A stretch of DNA of 64,000 nt, taken from positions 1 to 64,000 of the forward strand of contig CAMBPB010000007.1 of the NCBI GenBank assembly GCA_945869465.1, written 5' to 3'. This document shows, one piece after another, positions 63,460 to 64,000 of this stretch (position 1 is its first letter; each line of letters opens with the position of its first letter). The DNA is from Prosthecobacter debontii. Lineage in GTDB: Bacteria > Verrucomicrobiota > Verrucomicrobiia > Verrucomicrobiales > Akkermansiaceae. Both the position numbers and the translations under genes were made by a program. The notes beneath the pieces were generated by a model. It was not told where the DNA came from, did no database searches, and saw nothing but the letters and a program-made list of their open reading frames with translations.

Positions 63460-64000
63460 TCACTTCAGATTGAAATCCGGGCCGATCAGAAGGATTTGGG
63501 TTTTCTGAAAGGCGGCCACCCGCGAGGCGAGGCGCGAAACCGCGGATCTTGCGGGCTCCGGCAGGGTTTCCGTCACTCCGGCGCGGAGCATCGCGGCTTG
63601 CAGTCTGGTGGCAGCGCTTGGCGCCACTGACGCGCGGATGACTTCGTCGTCTTTCATCTTGTCGGGTTGTGCGAAAAGTCCTTCGAGTCCGCTCTTGGGT
63701 TCGGGCACCAGCCTGACCTCGGGGTTCTCTAACTTCGCCTCGCGCGTGACATGGGCGACGGCCTCGTGCAGGCCGCCGATCTCATCGATCAAGCCGATTT
63801 CAAGCGCCTGTTTCCCGCTGTAAACCCGACCTCCGGCGAGTGGTTCGAGTTCGCCTTTCAATGCTTTGCCGCGTCCGTCGGTCACCCGCTTTTTGAAGGT
63901 GGCATAAACTTCCGCCATCGAGTCTCTAACCAGCTTCGCCTCTTCGTCGGAGAAGCCGCGCGTCATGGTCATGGCACCCGCGTTCTTGCCGCGCTGGATG
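63460..64000 (-). CDS. sppA: Signal peptide peptidase SppA (S49), 5' end beyond the window
   Basis: MTRGFSDEEAKLVRDSMAEVYATFKKRVTDGRG...LAGGRVYSGKQALEIGLIDEIGGL. Confidence 0.88.
   Translation of the reverse strand, partial: IQRGKNAGAMTMTRGFSDEEAKLVRDSMAEVYATFKKRVTDGRGKALKGELEPLAGGRVYSGKQALEIGLIDEIGGLHEAVAHVTREAKLENPEVRLVPEPKSGLEGLFAQPDKMKDDEVIRASVAPSAATRLQAAMLRAGVTETLPEPARSAVSRLASRVAAFQKTQILLIGPDFNLK

Overview
This is a GC-rich bacterial window, probably Verrucomicrobiota. That assignment is an inference from gene content (sulfatases, DUF6288, mcsA-mcsB-clpC, Bacteroidetes-type sdhCA); I ran no database search. The left 6.2 kb is one very long minus-strand secreted protein: an SGNH hydrolase head followed by tandem jelly-roll-like, InlB-type and cadherin-like repeats, running off the window edge. 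Most of the rest is ordinary housekeeping (hrpA, metG, apaG, ilvE, clpC, ptsI, glgA, amtB, dxr, cdsA, topoisomerase IIA subunit A, sdhA/sdhC). Accessory loci include a secreted sulfatase/glycosidase cluster, a vapBC-like pair, an orphan DNA methyltransferase and an ATP-grasp/alpha-E/transglutaminase cluster. I count at least seven decayed or truncated genes. The most striking items are: (1) a 450-bp four-helix-bundle gene cassette bounded by 35-bp imperfect inverted repeats, sitting between sdhC and sdhA; (2) an abrupt junction where a truncated yceH meets the sdhA stop codon and sdhB is missing; (3) a complete mcsA-mcsB-clpC arginine-phosphorylation operon outside Firmicutes, with a nearby LMW phosphatase; (4) a phosphoribosyltransferase pseudogene whose frameshift makes a hairpin perfect; (5) a triplet microsatellite coding in two overlapping frames; (6) a strong bias for TTAG to occur as GTTAG. 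I found no tRNA, rRNA or CRISPR array.
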